A DNA stretch of 37,141 nt from Pseudomonadota bacterium (GCA_021792755.1 JAJYUA010000033.1:1-37141), one strand, 5' to 3'; positions 7,873 through 17,301 are shown, numbered from the stretch's first letter. A program made the numbers and translations. Notes: generated by a model from the letters alone, not told the origin.

Positions 7873-9201
7873 TCAGTTCATCCAGCGACTGGCAGCGAGC
7901 ACCCGCGGCACGGCCCCCTGCGGTCCGGCGCCACTGTCGGCCACACGCAGCGTCCGGCCGATAGTCCCGGCCGCCTCCGCCGGAGAGACCGCGATCGCAT
8001 TTCTCGCACCCTCCGACCGCCCGCCGGCCAGGTGCGCGGCACCGGGGTCGTTGGCCGCGATGATCTCGCGCACCGCCCGCTCGGCTCGCGCGTCCGCCGT
8101 GCGGAAAACGCTCGTTGAGTCGTCAGGCCCGCTGTCCGCCACCTCCGGCAGCCTCGGGCTTCCGTCATGGCGTATATCGACATACGCCCTCATGGACAGC
8201 CCGATCTGCAGGGGATGCGCGGCAAGCTCCTTCGGGTCGAGCGCGATGCGCACCGGCACGCGTTGCACGATCTTGATCCAGTTGCCGGTGGCGTTCTGAG
8301 CCGGCAGCAACGCAAACGCGGCGCCGGTTCCGGCCCCGAATCCCACCACGCGGCCGTGGAACACCACACCGCTCCCATACAGATCGGAGGTGAGCTGCAC
8401 CGCCTGACCCACCCGCATGTCGGCCAGCTGCGATTCCTTGAAGTTGGCGTCGATCCAGACCTGGTTGAGCGGCACGACCGACATCAGTGGCGTCCCCGGC
8501 GCCACGTGCTCGCCGAGCTGCACGTTGCGCTTGGCGACGAAGCCTGACACGGGTGCCGGCAGCACCGTGCGCGCATAGGTCAGGTATGCGGCGTGCACCG
8601 CTGCGGCGGCGGCGCGCACCGCAGGATTGTCCGCGACCGTCGTGCCATCGACCCAGGCGCGGTTCGCCGCCAGCTGCTGCTGCGCGGCCACCAAGGCGGC
8701 CCGCGCGGCCAGCACCGCGTCCTCGGCGTGCTGCAGATCCTCGCGCGAGATCGCGCCGGTGCGCGCCAGGCGTGCACGGCGCTCGTAGTCGGACTGCACC
8801 TTGGCCAGCTCGGTCCGGCGCACTTGCACGTTTGCGCGCAGCGCATCGGTGGTCGCAAAGAGGTTGCGCACCTGCCGCACCGTGCGGGCAAGCCCGGCCT
8901 CTGCCCGCTGCAACGCCACCTCGGCGTCCGTCGGATCCAGGTGCACGAGGGGTTGTCCCGCCTCGACGTACTGTGTATTGTTGGCGTCGATCGACACCAC
9001 CGTGCCCGAGATGCGGGGCGTGATCTGCACAACGTTGCCGGCGACGTATGCGTCGTTCGTATACTCCACGTACCGCCCGTAGCGCATCCAATACACTCCG
9101 TATGCGGCACCGGCGAGCACAGAGACCGCAAAGATCACGGTAAGCCAACGTGCTCTGGGGGTCTTCCAGAACGCTCGCATATTCTCTTTGCTACTCGTCA
9201 T
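7873..9201 (-). CDS. emrA: EmrA/HlyD-family membrane fusion protein
   Basis: 442-residue periplasmic adaptor joining EmrB to an outer-membrane channel. Seen: a short cytoplasmic start, one transmembrane anchor (about 18-38, VIFAVSVLAGAAYGVYW), the EmrA motif YTNDAYVAGNVVQITPRISG, a lipoyl half (SIDANNTQYVEAGQPLVHLDP), an Ala/Gln/Arg-rich coiled-coil hairpin (about 95-190), the second lipoyl half (TVLPAPVSGFVAKRNVQLGEHV) and a beta-barrel. Residues after ~345 form an unusual low-complexity tail of about 95 residues, longer than in E. coli EmrA (390 residues). I chose the ATG at 9201, nine bases after a GGAG (9214-9211); a TTG at 9210 is the alternative. It belongs to the marR-emrA-emrB unit. 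Confidence 0.9.
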   Translation of the reverse strand: MTSSKENMRAFWKTPRARWLTVIFAVSVLAGAAYGVYWMRYGRYVEYTNDAYVAGNVVQITPRISGTVVSIDANNTQYVEAGQPLVHLDPTDAEVALQRAEAGLARTVRQVRNLFATTDALRANVQVRRTELAKVQSDYERRARLARTGAISREDLQHAEDAVLAARAALVAAQQQLAANRAWVDGTTVADNPAVRAAAAAVHAAYLTYARTVLPAPVSGFVAKRNVQLGEHVAPGTPLMSVVPLNQVWIDANFKESQLADMRVGQAVQLTSDLYGSGVVFHGRVVGFGAGTGAAFALLPAQNATGNWIKIVQRVPVRIALDPKELAAHPLQIGLSMRAYVDIRHDGSPRLPEVADSGPDDSTSVFRTADARAERAVREIIAANDPGAAHLAGGRSEGARNAIAVSPAEAAGTIGRTLRVADSGAGPQGAVPRVLAASRWMN

Positions 9202-9513
9202 GGCTTCCAACTCCCGGCGATAGCCGCCTCTCTCCCATTCCTCGTTGCCGTGGCCGAAGACTCCGCGGCAGACATTTGACGAAAAAACTTAGAACAGACA
9301 CCCTGGCGTTGCACATCGTGTGCTCGGGCACGGCCGCAGTGCCCAGGTTCTGTTCGCCATCCTTAGGCTTCGCGATCGCCCGCCGCAAACTCCCTGTCCG
9401 TGCGCTCCTCGCAGCGCGGCTCGCCCCGGCACACACGCCTGGCTCACGCGCCCCCTCCCGGACGTCGGCCCCGGCGCGCCCCTGCCGGGCAAGTCGTTCG
9501 CCGATTCCGCCGC
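9202..9513 (-). other. 312-bp leader between marR and emrA
   Basis: No convincing gene in either direction. It contains an inverted repeat GCACA-tcg-TGTGC at 9311-9323 and an A/T-rich patch at 9281-9296. These could be a second, MarR-type operator and promoter for emrA, but I find no well-spaced -35/-10 pair. An open frame on the minus strand here has no family features and looks like chance coding in GC-rich DNA. Confidence 0.4.
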
Positions 9514-9981
9514 TCACCCGGCGTTAACGAGCATGCGCGAGAGGAATTCTTTCAGCTGCTGCGCCTCGCTGCGGCTGAAGCCGCGCAGAAAACGATTCAG
9601 CACCCTCACCGAAAGCTCGATCATCTTCGGATAGGCCGACCGGCCCGCCTCGGTGAGCTCCAGATAGATCAGCCTGCGGTCCTTCACACAACGGACGCGG
9701 CGCACCAAACCCTTGCTCTGCAGCCGGTCGATCATCCGTGTCATCGCCCCGGCGTCGTACGAAAGCTCCTTGCACAAATCGGACGCCGACTTGTTGCTCT
9801 CGCAGCCCACGAGCCGCACGACCACCACGAATTGCGCGGCGGTGACCCCCAGGGAAGACAGATACGGATCGGCGGCCAGTGCACGGTCGAGCGCCGCGAG
9901 TATCTCCACCTTCACCCGCGTCATCAGATAACCGATGCTCTCCCGCGGCTCGTAGGTGTCGACGTCGTAGATATTCGCCAA
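9514..9981 (-). CDS. MarR-family repressor of the emrAB unit
   Basis: About 155-residue winged-helix regulator. Family features: VTAAQFVVVVRL, the recognition helix region SASDLCKELSYDAGAMTRMIDRLQSKGLVRR, then the wing RRLIYLELTEAG. MarR/EmrR proteins repress neighbouring efflux genes until a drug-like ligand binds. I place the start at the TTG at 9981, seven bases after a GGAG (9992-9989), giving MANIYDVDTYEPRES. The ATG at 10023 in the same frame overlaps the predicted -10 box, so it would not be transcribed from that promoter. It lies upstream of emrA and emrB on the same strand; autoregulation through the palindrome in its promoter is likely. Confidence 0.9.
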   Translation of the reverse strand: MANIYDVDTYEPRESIGYLMTRVKVEILAALDRALAADPYLSSLGVTAAQFVVVVRLVGCESNKSASDLCKELSYDAGAMTRMIDRLQSKGLVRRVRCVKDRRLIYLELTEAGRSAYPKMIELSVRVLNRFLRGFSRSEAQQLKEFLSRMLVNAG

Positions 9982-10021
9982 GGCCGCTCTCCAGACACAT
10001 CCCCCGTAAGAGATAGCGTGC

Positions 10022-10050
10022 ATATTAGTTGCCTAGGCTGCGATTGTAAA
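10022..10050 (-). promoter_or_regulatory. Promoter of marR-emrAB with palindromic operator candidate
   Basis: Minus strand: TTTACA (10050-10045), 17-bp spacer, TAATAT (10027-10022). The spacer holds the palindrome GCCTAGGC (flanked by partly matching bases at 10029-10042), placed where a bound repressor would block RNA polymerase. The hexamers match consensus five and four of six. Confidence 0.65.
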
Positions 10051-10200
10051 GGCAGAATTCATATCCCAAAAGACAGATGCGCCCGTCCCCATTTATCTGA
10101 AGGCCGTCCTGGTGCGCGCGGCTGCCCGGAGGCACAGCCGGTGTGTCTCGAGACTGTCACAGACAGCCGCCATCATGGGCGTCGTGACGGAGCTGCACAC

Positions 10201-10443
10201 ATGAGCAAAGAGACCATCCACAGCCGCTGGCAGGCAGCCGTGTCGGCCGCCGCCCGACAGGCGCTGTCGGTGCGCTGGCGCACCACCACGAACGCACTGA
10301 GAGCCGCGCAACTCGAGTACCGCTCGCTGTACTCGGCGGATGAAGTCGATATCCGCGCGCTGCGCAAAGCCGCGCAACGCATCGAGGAGCTCGAGCGGCT
10401 GCGCGACGCGCTCGAGCGCGATCCGGGCGCCAGCCACGCCTAG
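10201..10443 (+). CDS. Small helical protein of unknown function
   Basis: 80 residues, not recognised. It starts at an ATG nine bases after a GGAG and ends at a TAG. The sequence is rich in Ala, Arg and Glu, with a likely amphipathic or coiled-coil helix over residues 50-75 (ALRKAAQRIEELERLRDALE). No signal peptide, membrane segment or Cys is present, so it is probably cytoplasmic. It is alone between the divergent marR promoter and the convergent ggt gene. Codon use is GC-rich like the neighbours and the ribosome binding site supports a real gene. Confidence 0.55.
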   Translation: MSKETIHSRWQAAVSAAARQALSVRWRTTTNALRAAQLEYRSLYSADEVDIRALRKAAQRIEELERLRDALERDPGASHA

Positions 10444-10514
10444 TCCCGCCCCGGGGGCGGCCGGCTTACCGGGGCTGTCTCCGGCGGCGCATCGCAGCGG
10501 GCCGTGCCTCGGCC

Positions 10515-12293
10515 TCAATAGCCCGCGGCAAGCCCCTCTGGCCGGATCGGATAATCGTTTGCACCCTCCAGCAGATGGGTGCGCGGATTGACCAGGATCG
10601 CCTCATCGGCGCCCCAGAAATTGAACCTCTTGAACCGGTACCCCATCGCCTGCAGGCGCCGTTTGACCGCCGGTCGCATCAGTCCCGGCTGGACGAAGAC
10701 CACATCCGGATACCACTGCTGGTGCACGCGCGGCGCATCGACCGCCTGCTGCATGTTCATCCGGAAGTCAACGACGTTCAGGAAGCTCTCGAGCACGCTC
10801 GAGATGATCGTCGATCCGCCGGGGGCGCCCGTGACCATGAACAGCCGCTTGCCCTTGAGCACGATGGTCGGGGCCATCGAGCTCAGCGGCCGTTTTCCGG
10901 GCTCGATCTCATTCGCCTTGCCCTGCACCAGGCCGAAGGAGTTCGGCACGCCGGGCTTGGAGGTGAAGTCGTCCATCTCGTTGTTGAGGAAGAAACCGGT
11001 ATCGCCGGCGATCTGCCCAAGGCCGAAGAGGTAGTTGTCCGTATACGTGACTGCGACCGCGTTGCCGTGGCTGTCGACGATCGAGTAGTTGGTCGTATCA
11101 TCGCCCTCATACGGGCCCAGGCTCCCCCTGATCTCGGCCGACGGCGTGGCGGCATCGGGCCTGATGCTCGCCCGCAGCACTGCCGCATGGCGCGCCGAGA
11201 GCAACCGCCGGATCGGGTTGTGCACGAAGGCCGGATCGCCGAGGTAGGTGTTGCGGTCGGCGAAGGCGCGACGCTCGGCCTCGACCAGATAGTGTATGGA
11301 CCTCACCGAGCCGTAGCCCCACTTCGAGAACGGATACGGCTTGATGATCTGCAGAATCTCGCACATCGTCACGCCGCCGGAGCTCGGCGGCGGATCCGAC
11401 AGTACCGTGAAGCCGTGGTAGCGGCACTCGACGGGATTCGCCCACTGCACGGTGTAGTCGGCAAAATCCCTCATCGACAGGATCCCGCCATGCGCACGGC
11501 TTGCCGCGACGATCGCTCGGGCGATCGGTCCGCGATAGAACGCGCGGCTGCCCTCGCTCGAGATCAACTCCAGCGAGTGCGCAAGCTGCGGCTGGCGCAG
11601 CCGCTGTCCGGCCACATACGGTTTGCCGTGGTCGAGGAAGATCGCCGCGACGTTCTTGTGCCTGGCGAAGTCCTTGAGCCGCGTGTCGAGGATGTTGACA
11701 TCGCCCTGCTCGAGCACGTAGCCCTCGCGTGCCAGGCGGATCGCCGGGGCCATCACCTTCCGGCGGCTCATCGTGCCGTACTTGCGCAGCGCCGTATCGA
11801 GGCCGAGCACCGTCCCGGGTACGCCCACGGACAGATACGTCCGGGTGCTCAGGCCGGGCACGACCTGTCCCTTGGCGTTCTGATAGAGCGTAGGGGTCGC
11901 CTTCAACGGCGCCTTCTCGCGGAAGTCGAGAAAGACATCGTGGCCGCTCGCGAGATGGATCATCATGAAGCCCCCGCCGCCGATGTTGCCGCAGCACGGA
12001 TGCACCACCGCGAGCGCATAGCCCACTGCCACCGCCGCGTCCACCGCATTGCCGCCTTCCTTGAGGATCTTCAGCCCGACCTGCGTCGCCAGGTGCTGCG
12101 CGGTGACCACCATCGCATGCCGCCCGAGCACCGGCCGATCGTGCGCCAATGCGGCGATGGTGGCCGGCGGCGCCATCGAATCGAGCACGTGCTGCGCCAG
12201 CATGGCCCGGGCGGGGGCGGCGCCGGCGTGAGCCGATACCGCCGCGAGAACGGCCGCGGCCGTCCATGCCAGATGAGTGTTGCGCCTGTGCAT
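10515..12293 (-). CDS. ggt: Gamma-glutamyltransferase precursor
   Basis: 592-residue periplasmic N-terminal nucleophile hydrolase that cleaves or transfers the gamma-glutamyl group of glutathione and related peptides. A signal peptide covers residues 1-26 (cleavage near AGA-AP). DFREKAP (123-129) carries the substrate-binding Arg125. The self-processing site is DTTNYS, with Thr401 as the predicted nucleophile of the small subunit, and GAPGGS (489-494) forms the oxyanion/substrate loop. Length matches the E. coli enzyme (580). The only ATG consistent with the signal peptide is at 12293; the open frame extends upstream without features. It follows the TonB-dependent receptor by 53 bp, so the enzyme probably processes the receptor's substrate, or feeds on it. 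Confidence 0.94.
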   Translation of the reverse strand: MHRRNTHLAWTAAAVLAAVSAHAGAAPARAMLAQHVLDSMAPPATIAALAHDRPVLGRHAMVVTAQHLATQVGLKILKEGGNAVDAAVAVGYALAVVHPCCGNIGGGGFMMIHLASGHDVFLDFREKAPLKATPTLYQNAKGQVVPGLSTRTYLSVGVPGTVLGLDTALRKYGTMSRRKVMAPAIRLAREGYVLEQGDVNILDTRLKDFARHKNVAAIFLDHGKPYVAGQRLRQPQLAHSLELISSEGSRAFYRGPIARAIVAASRAHGGILSMRDFADYTVQWANPVECRYHGFTVLSDPPPSSGGVTMCEILQIIKPYPFSKWGYGSVRSIHYLVEAERRAFADRNTYLGDPAFVHNPIRRLLSARHAAVLRASIRPDAATPSAEIRGSLGPYEGDDTTNYSIVDSHGNAVAVTYTDNYLFGLGQIAGDTGFFLNNEMDDFTSKPGVPNSFGLVQGKANEIEPGKRPLSSMAPTIVLKGKRLFMVTGAPGGSTIISSVLESFLNVVDFRMNMQQAVDAPRVHQQWYPDVVFVQPGLMRPAVKRRLQAMGYRFKRFNFWGADEAILVNPRTHLLEGANDYPIRPEGLAAGY

Positions 12294-12346
12294 CGCTTTC
12301 AACCTTGCATCGTTCACGACTGGGTTAGTTTTGCAGATTACGGCCG

Positions 12347-15115
12347 TCAGTACCAGTGATACGCCACCGTGCCGTAATAGTACGCGCCGCTGAAGCCGAA
12401 CGGCGAGGAATTCGGATACGGGAACATGCCGAAGACGCTGTTGGCGCTGTCGTTCTGTTGCGGGTAGGTATTGCCGAGATCCTGCCCGCCCACCGTCAGC
12501 ACCAGGCGCGCCCGCCGGTAGCTGAGGCTCGCATCGAGCAGGTAGCGAGCGCCGTAGGACTGCACGTTTGCGGCGGTGGTGCCGAAATAGCTCCACTTGC
12601 CGTAGCGCGTGAGCTCGCCGCGCACCAGCCAGTGTCCGAGATACCAGTCCGCACCGATAGACCCTTTCGTCAGCGGCGCACTCACGGTGAGAAAGCCCCT
12701 CTCCTCCTGATCGACGATCGGCAGCACCAGTCCGTGCAGGCCATCCTGCGGCGGATTGGGCGCAACGGCGAGCAACTGGGTCTTGTTGTAGTTGAACCCG
12801 GCGCTGAGGGCCAGCCGCGAGCGGCCGAGCGGCAGCGTGTAGTGCGCCACCAGATCCGCGCCCCGCGTGCGCGTATCCACCCCGTTGTAGAAGAAGGCGC
12901 CGCCGTCCACGAACGGAATGCCCACCGAGGCGAGGTAGTCCTGCACGGCCGGACCGGTCAGGTTGCCGCTGAGGACGATGCGGTGCGCGATCGTGATCTG
13001 GTAGGCATCGAGCGTCGCATACAGGCCGTCATGCGGAGTGAGCACGAGCCCCACCGAGTAGCTGTGCGACTTCTCCGCCTTCAGCGGCTGGGAGCCGAGG
13101 GCCACCGCGGCCGGATTGCCCACCGGGAACTGGCGGATCGAATACGGCACGTTGTTGATGAACAGCAGCGATGTGCTCGAGTAGTACTCCTGCTGCAGAG
13201 TCGGCGCAAGAAAGCCGGCCGAGGCGGTGCCGCGCACGGCGAGCGCGTGATTGAATGCATAGCGGCCCGACAGATCGTACACCGTCGCCCCGCCGAAGTC
13301 GCTGTACTGCGTCCGGCGGAGCGCGAACTCCGATGACAGTCGCTTGCTCCAGTTGCTCTCGAGATCGAGGTATATGGCCCGGCTGTTGCGCGAGTGCGAG
13401 CCCGCATCCGCCGGTGTATAGCCCGGGAAGACCTGCGCCCCTTCGCCGGCATAGGATTGCGGCTCACCCTGGTACACGGTGAACTCATCGTAGCCGTAAT
13501 CGAGGCCCCAGGCGACCAGCAGGCCCTGCGCCGCCCAACCCGGATTGAAGAGGCGCTTGAAGTCGGCATTGATCATGCTCTGGCGGATCTTGGTCATGCC
13601 GATGTAGAAGTCCGTGGGCGAGGCGCTGCCGAGCGAGTAATTGAAGGTGTCCGCCGTGTTGAGCTTCCAGGCGTTGCCGCCGGTGTCGGCGCTGAAGTCG
13701 TAGTGCCAGCCCGCCAGCTTGCCGCGCACGCCGAGCACCTCCTGGTCGTCAAACAGGTTGCTGTCCTCAATCGGCAGGTAGCCGCGCGGATAGACCGCGG
13801 CCGCGGCGGGCGAGCTGCTTCGGTATTGCGCCAGCGAGCGGAAAAACCCGCTCGACCACACGTCGCGGTGGTTGATGACCGTAAAGCCGTACAGATGGAC
13901 CTCGGCAGAGAAGTCATACTGCATGTTGATCGAGCCCTGCAGGCTGTGCACTTCCGCAAGGCCATAGTGCATCGTCACCTTTCCGTACATCGGATCACCG
14001 GGAAACAGCAGCTCCGGGTTGGCGCGGTTCGTCGACCCCTGCCGGGTGCCGTCGAAGCTGAAGCGCACCCAGCCCTTCCTTCCCAACGGCACGCCCTCAT
14101 CGACGCCGCCGGTCACGGTTCTGCCGTCGCCTCTGAGGAATTGGCCGACCGTGAGATTCGCCGAGCCGCCCCTCGCGCCGCCTTTGAGAATGATGTTGAT
14201 GACGCCCGCGATGGCGCCGGAGCCGTACTGCGCGGCCGCGCCGTCGCGCAGCACCTCGATGTGGTCGATGGCGTTCATTGGAATGGCGCTGAGATCGACC
14301 GGCGAGGAGCCGCGCGCGAACGTGTCGTCGACGTTGGTGATCGAGGTGGTATGGACCCGCTTGCCGTCGATGAGCACCAGGGTCTCATTGGGAGACAGAC
14401 CGCGCAGCTGCGCCGGCTCCGAGGCGTCGGTCGCGTCGGTGACCGACGATTGCGGGAAATTGAACGAGGGCAGCAGCACGCTCAGTGCCGACGCCAGATT
14501 CGATGCGCCGGTTGCGGCCAGTTCGGCGGGGGTCACCACATCGATCGGGGAAAGCGAACTCGCCTCCGTCACGCCGACCGCGCGTGTGCCGGTCACCACC
14601 ACGGTGCGCAGCGCGGAATTCATACCCGAGGGCGCCGGGGGGGTCCGGTTGATCGCGGCGGGCGTCGCGAGCAGCGGCGGATCGGGCGGCGCCGGTGCGG
14701 ACGCCTCGGCGAGGGAAGACTGAGCCGACCTCTCGGCCGCCTTTCCCGCGGCCATCGACCGCGGACCGGCCCGTTGCGCTGCCGCGCCGGGCGGCGCGCC
14801 GGGCCGGCGTATTTCGATGATTTTCGGGCTCAGTCGGCGGTAGATGAGATTCGTGCCGCCGAGCAGCCGGCGCAGCGCGTAACCGAGGGTGAAGTTGCCC
14901 CGCACCGCGGGCGATTCGTGTCCGTCGGTGAGGCTCGAGAAAAAGATGATCTGAATGCCGCTCTGCCGTGCGAGCTCCTGCAGCGCCGCGGCCAGCGGCT
15001 GGCTGCTGATCGCCAGTTCAAAGGTCTTCGGCTCCGCGCCCGCCACCGCAGGAGCGCTGGCGAGCAGGCAGATGAGCGCGGCCAACATCGCAACCACGGA
15101 CCATCGACGATGCAT
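12347..15115 (-). CDS. TonB-dependent receptor with STN signalling domain
   Basis: 922-residue outer-membrane transducer. Signal peptide 1-26; STN domain (about 30-105: FELAISSQPLAAALQELARQ, then the RRLLGGTNLIYRR region), the part that talks to a FecR-type anti-sigma factor; a Pro/Ala-rich linker (105-165); a TonB-box-like TVVVTGT; the plug (175-310, with ETLVLIDGKRV and VLRDGAAAQYGSGAIAGVINI); and a 22-strand barrel ending in the aromatic pair WY. Only receptors with an STN domain signal through sigma/FecR pairs, and such a pair lies directly upstream. GGGGAG six bases before the ATG marks the start. The substrate is unknown; the downstream ggt suggests gamma-glutamyl or peptide-like ligands rather than only siderophores, which is inference. 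Confidence 0.93.
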   Translation of the reverse strand: MHRRWSVVAMLAALICLLASAPAVAGAEPKTFELAISSQPLAAALQELARQSGIQIIFFSSLTDGHESPAVRGNFTLGYALRRLLGGTNLIYRRLSPKIIEIRRPGAPPGAAAQRAGPRSMAAGKAAERSAQSSLAEASAPAPPDPPLLATPAAINRTPPAPSGMNSALRTVVVTGTRAVGVTEASSLSPIDVVTPAELAATGASNLASALSVLLPSFNFPQSSVTDATDASEPAQLRGLSPNETLVLIDGKRVHTTSITNVDDTFARGSSPVDLSAIPMNAIDHIEVLRDGAAAQYGSGAIAGVINIILKGGARGGSANLTVGQFLRGDGRTVTGGVDEGVPLGRKGWVRFSFDGTRQGSTNRANPELLFPGDPMYGKVTMHYGLAEVHSLQGSINMQYDFSAEVHLYGFTVINHRDVWSSGFFRSLAQYRSSSPAAAAVYPRGYLPIEDSNLFDDQEVLGVRGKLAGWHYDFSADTGGNAWKLNTADTFNYSLGSASPTDFYIGMTKIRQSMINADFKRLFNPGWAAQGLLVAWGLDYGYDEFTVYQGEPQSYAGEGAQVFPGYTPADAGSHSRNSRAIYLDLESNWSKRLSSEFALRRTQYSDFGGATVYDLSGRYAFNHALAVRGTASAGFLAPTLQQEYYSSTSLLFINNVPYSIRQFPVGNPAAVALGSQPLKAEKSHSYSVGLVLTPHDGLYATLDAYQITIAHRIVLSGNLTGPAVQDYLASVGIPFVDGGAFFYNGVDTRTRGADLVAHYTLPLGRSRLALSAGFNYNKTQLLAVAPNPPQDGLHGLVLPIVDQEERGFLTVSAPLTKGSIGADWYLGHWLVRGELTRYGKWSYFGTTAANVQSYGARYLLDASLSYRRARLVLTVGGQDLGNTYPQQNDSANSVFGMFPYPNSSPFGFSGAYYYGTVAYHWY

Positions 15116-15265
15116 AGCAGTCTCCCCGTTCGAAGATTCAGCCGTAATCGATGTTCTTTGTCTAACTTAGAGGCTGCGCGCGCCGACTTGGCCCCCTGTC
15201 GCGAGGAAATAATTGGTGCCGGCGCGCCTCGGCGGCGGCTCGTCGCGGCCGCGCGACAAGCGCGC

Positions 15266-16492
15266 TCACGGATGAGTTTGATTCACCGGGCGTTGAGCAT
15301 CGCTCACGTGCTCTGCGTCCCGCGGCCGTGCCCTCGAGAACGTCACAACGCTCGCGCCGTCGCCCGCGCGATGAATCTCGACGCCGGGCACGTCGCGAAG
15401 AAAGGCGAGCAGCGAGTCCGGATCGTCGATCTCGATCACCCCGGTGACCTTGCGGGCGCGCAGCGCGGCACTCGCGATCACGATGCGTCGGCCGCTCTCT
15501 CGATCGAGCTCATCGATCACCTCCCCGAGCGGGCGGTGCTCGAACACCAGCTGCTCGTGCGTCCAGGCGGTGGTCGCGGCCAGATCGCTCACCGGACGAG
15601 GAGTGCTCACGCCCCGCGGGGTGATGCGCACCTGCTGCGCGACACCCAGAATCAATGCGCCGGGCGGGGCCGGAAAGCGCTCGAGGGCCGGCCGCCTCCC
15701 CGGCGGCTCACCGCCCGGGGGCGCGAACCCTGCCCGGTTGACCGGCAGGCGGGCCTGCGCGGCGCTCATCACGGCCACCCGCCCCTGCAGTACGGTCACC
15801 GCCGCATAGCGCCGGAGCATCTCGACGTCGAACTCCGTACCGATCGCCCTCACCACCTCCCCGTCGGCATGCACGTCGAAGGGGCGGGACGGATCGTGAC
15901 TCACTTGAAACAGCGCCTCGCCGCGCAACAGATGCACGACACGGCGCCGCCGGCCGAGATCGACCACCACGCTCGAGGCGGAATTGAGCGTCAGGCGCGA
16001 GCCGTCCGCAAGCAGGATCGAGCGCTGCTCTCCGCTACGCGTCCGATAGATCCGAGCACCGCCGGGCAGCCACAGCCAGACTGCGATCGCCGCGGCGAGC
16101 CCGGCAAGCGCCGCGCCGGCCGCAACCCATCCGCTGCGCCGCGTGCGCCGCGCCCGATCGGCCGGGCGGCGAGCGGCGGCCTGCGGCGCGAGCGGCTGCG
16201 GCATGCCGGAACCGCCCACTGCGACGGGCGTCGGCTCGATGGAAGACCTGGCCTCGCGAATCAGTGTCTCGGCGGGAGTATCGGGCCAGCGCACCGTGTC
16301 GGCGCGCAGCACCGTCATCAGCCGCTCCATCGCGAGGTAGGCCTCGATCCGCTCCGGGGAGCGCGACACCCAGCAGAGGAACTCGCGCCGATCGGCGCCC
16401 GTTGCCCCCTCGCCATGCAGCAGCGTCCACCACTCGGCCGCCTCCTCACCCCAGAGCCGGCGGGAATCCGACGGGCGCGGCGCCTCACTCAT
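15266..16492 (-). CDS. FecR-family anti-sigma factor/signal transducer
   Basis: 408 residues. N-terminal DUF4880-like cytoplasmic part (about 10-55: EEAAEWWTLLHGE, then REFLCWVSRSPERIEAYLAM) that binds the ECF sigma factor; one transmembrane segment (about 125-148, WVAAGAALAGLAAAIAVWLWL); the FecR domain (155-260, YRTRSGEQRSILLADGSRLTLNSAS); and a C-terminal STN-like domain (about 320-390, VFEHRPLGEVIDELDRESGRRIVI) that meets the receptor. I chose the ATG at 16492, overlapping the sigma gene stop by eight bases, so the two are translationally coupled. A GTG three codons upstream is possible. It should hold the sigma factor inactive until the receptor binds its ligand. Confidence 0.92.
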   Translation of the reverse strand: MSEAPRPSDSRRLWGEEAAEWWTLLHGEGATGADRREFLCWVSRSPERIEAYLAMERLMTVLRADTVRWPDTPAETLIREARSSIEPTPVAVGGSGMPQPLAPQAAARRPADRARRTRRSGWVAAGAALAGLAAAIAVWLWLPGGARIYRTRSGEQRSILLADGSRLTLNSASSVVVDLGRRRRVVHLLRGEALFQVSHDPSRPFDVHADGEVVRAIGTEFDVEMLRRYAAVTVLQGRVAVMSAAQARLPVNRAGFAPPGGEPPGRRPALERFPAPPGALILGVAQQVRITPRGVSTPRPVSDLAATTAWTHEQLVFEHRPLGEVIDELDRESGRRIVIASAALRARKVTGVIEIDDPDSLLAFLRDVPGVEIHRAGDGASVVTFSRARPRDAEHVSDAQRPVNQTHP

Positions 16493-16988
16493 CGAGCGCA
16501 CCGCGCAATTGTTCGTAGGCGCGGGCCAGGTAGCGCCGCACCTGCCGCAGCGTCAGCCCGAGCTCCTGCGCGATCTGCTTGTACGAGTGCGCGTCCCGCA
16601 GCCGCAGCAGCACCGCCGCGCGCATCATCGGCGACATCTGCGCGAGCTGCCGATTCAACCGCTCCTCCGAGAGCTTGGCGTCGACGGCGAGCTCGGGCAG
16701 GCACTCATCGACCGGCGTGTCCGCCTCATCGAGGCCGAGCGCCTCCACCGGCGGGTATTCGCGCCGCCACTCGGCCACGACATGACCGGCCACGCGCAGC
16801 AGATAGGCCTGCGGGTTGCGCACCTGCAGCAGATCGGGCGCGCGCAGCAGACGCAGATAGATCTCCTGCGCCAAGTCCTCGATCTCGACCGTCGAGCGCA
16901 CACGCCGACCGAGGAATTGCAGCAGGCTGCGATTCCAGCGCCTGCGCCAGCCGAGCAGCACGGTCGCGTTCGTCACATTCGGTCCCAT
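16485..16988 (-). CDS. FecI-like ECF sigma factor
   Basis: 167-residue RNA polymerase sigma-70 ECF factor. Region 2 is at about 20-75 (VEIEDLAQEIYLRLLRAPD) and region 4 at 110-160 (MMRAAVLLRLRDAHSYKQIAQELGL, TLRQVRRYLARAYEQLR, a helix-turn-helix). Upstream in-frame sequence lacks features. The ATG at 16988 sits too close to an AGGGGA; the GTG four codons later, six bases after GGGA, is an equally good start. With the following FecR and STN receptor it forms a complete cell-surface signalling set, likely switching on the receptor-ggt genes and perhaps the divergent protease. Confidence 0.92.
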   Translation of the reverse strand: MGPNVTNATVLLGWRRRWNRSLLQFLGRRVRSTVEIEDLAQEIYLRLLRAPDLLQVRNPQAYLLRVAGHVVAEWRREYPPVEALGLDEADTPVDECLPELAVDAKLSEERLNRQLAQMSPMMRAAVLLRLRDAHSYKQIAQELGLTLRQVRRYLARAYEQLRGALDE

Positions 16989-17301
16989 TCCCCTGAGCTC
17001 GGGATCTGCATCACCAAATAGAGCGCACAATTGCCCAGGTAGCCCCCCCCTTGAGCGCCGGGATTTCCGAGGAAGGCGCGCTGCGCCCAACGTCGGAACA
17101 GTCCGCCCGGCGGGCGGCGCGCGCCGAAGCTGTTGCCGAGCGTCTGCGATGAGGCAGCGCAACCTCGCATCGGCCGGTCAAGCCCGCTCGCTTGCCATCC
17201 GCGGGGGCATGCGCGCAAAATCCCCCGCTTCATGAATTCCAATAATATGCCCCCTCCCTGGCGGCCGGGTACGTACTGGATTTGAAGCCGAGGATTGCCC
17301 A
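16989..17301. other. Divergent regulatory gap between sigma factor and protease
   Basis: No gene seen. It must carry promoters for both directions. It holds a perfect GC-rich inverted repeat, CCGCCCG-g-CGGGCGG (17103-17117), and an isolated TAATAT (17243-17248) that could be a -10 for the protease, without a recognisable -35. GAGGA at 17290-17294 is the ribosome binding site of the protease. Confidence 0.5.

Noticed and set aside
9191-9517. A 108-codon gene between marR and emrA
   Set aside because: No family features, and it overlaps the emrA start and the marR end; likely leader DNA.
13394-16996. A 1200-codon plus-strand open frame opposite the receptor, FecR and sigma genes
   Set aside because: It is an antisense frame kept open by GC-rich codon bias; its translation is Arg/Ala/His-rich without domains, while the minus-strand frames have clear families.
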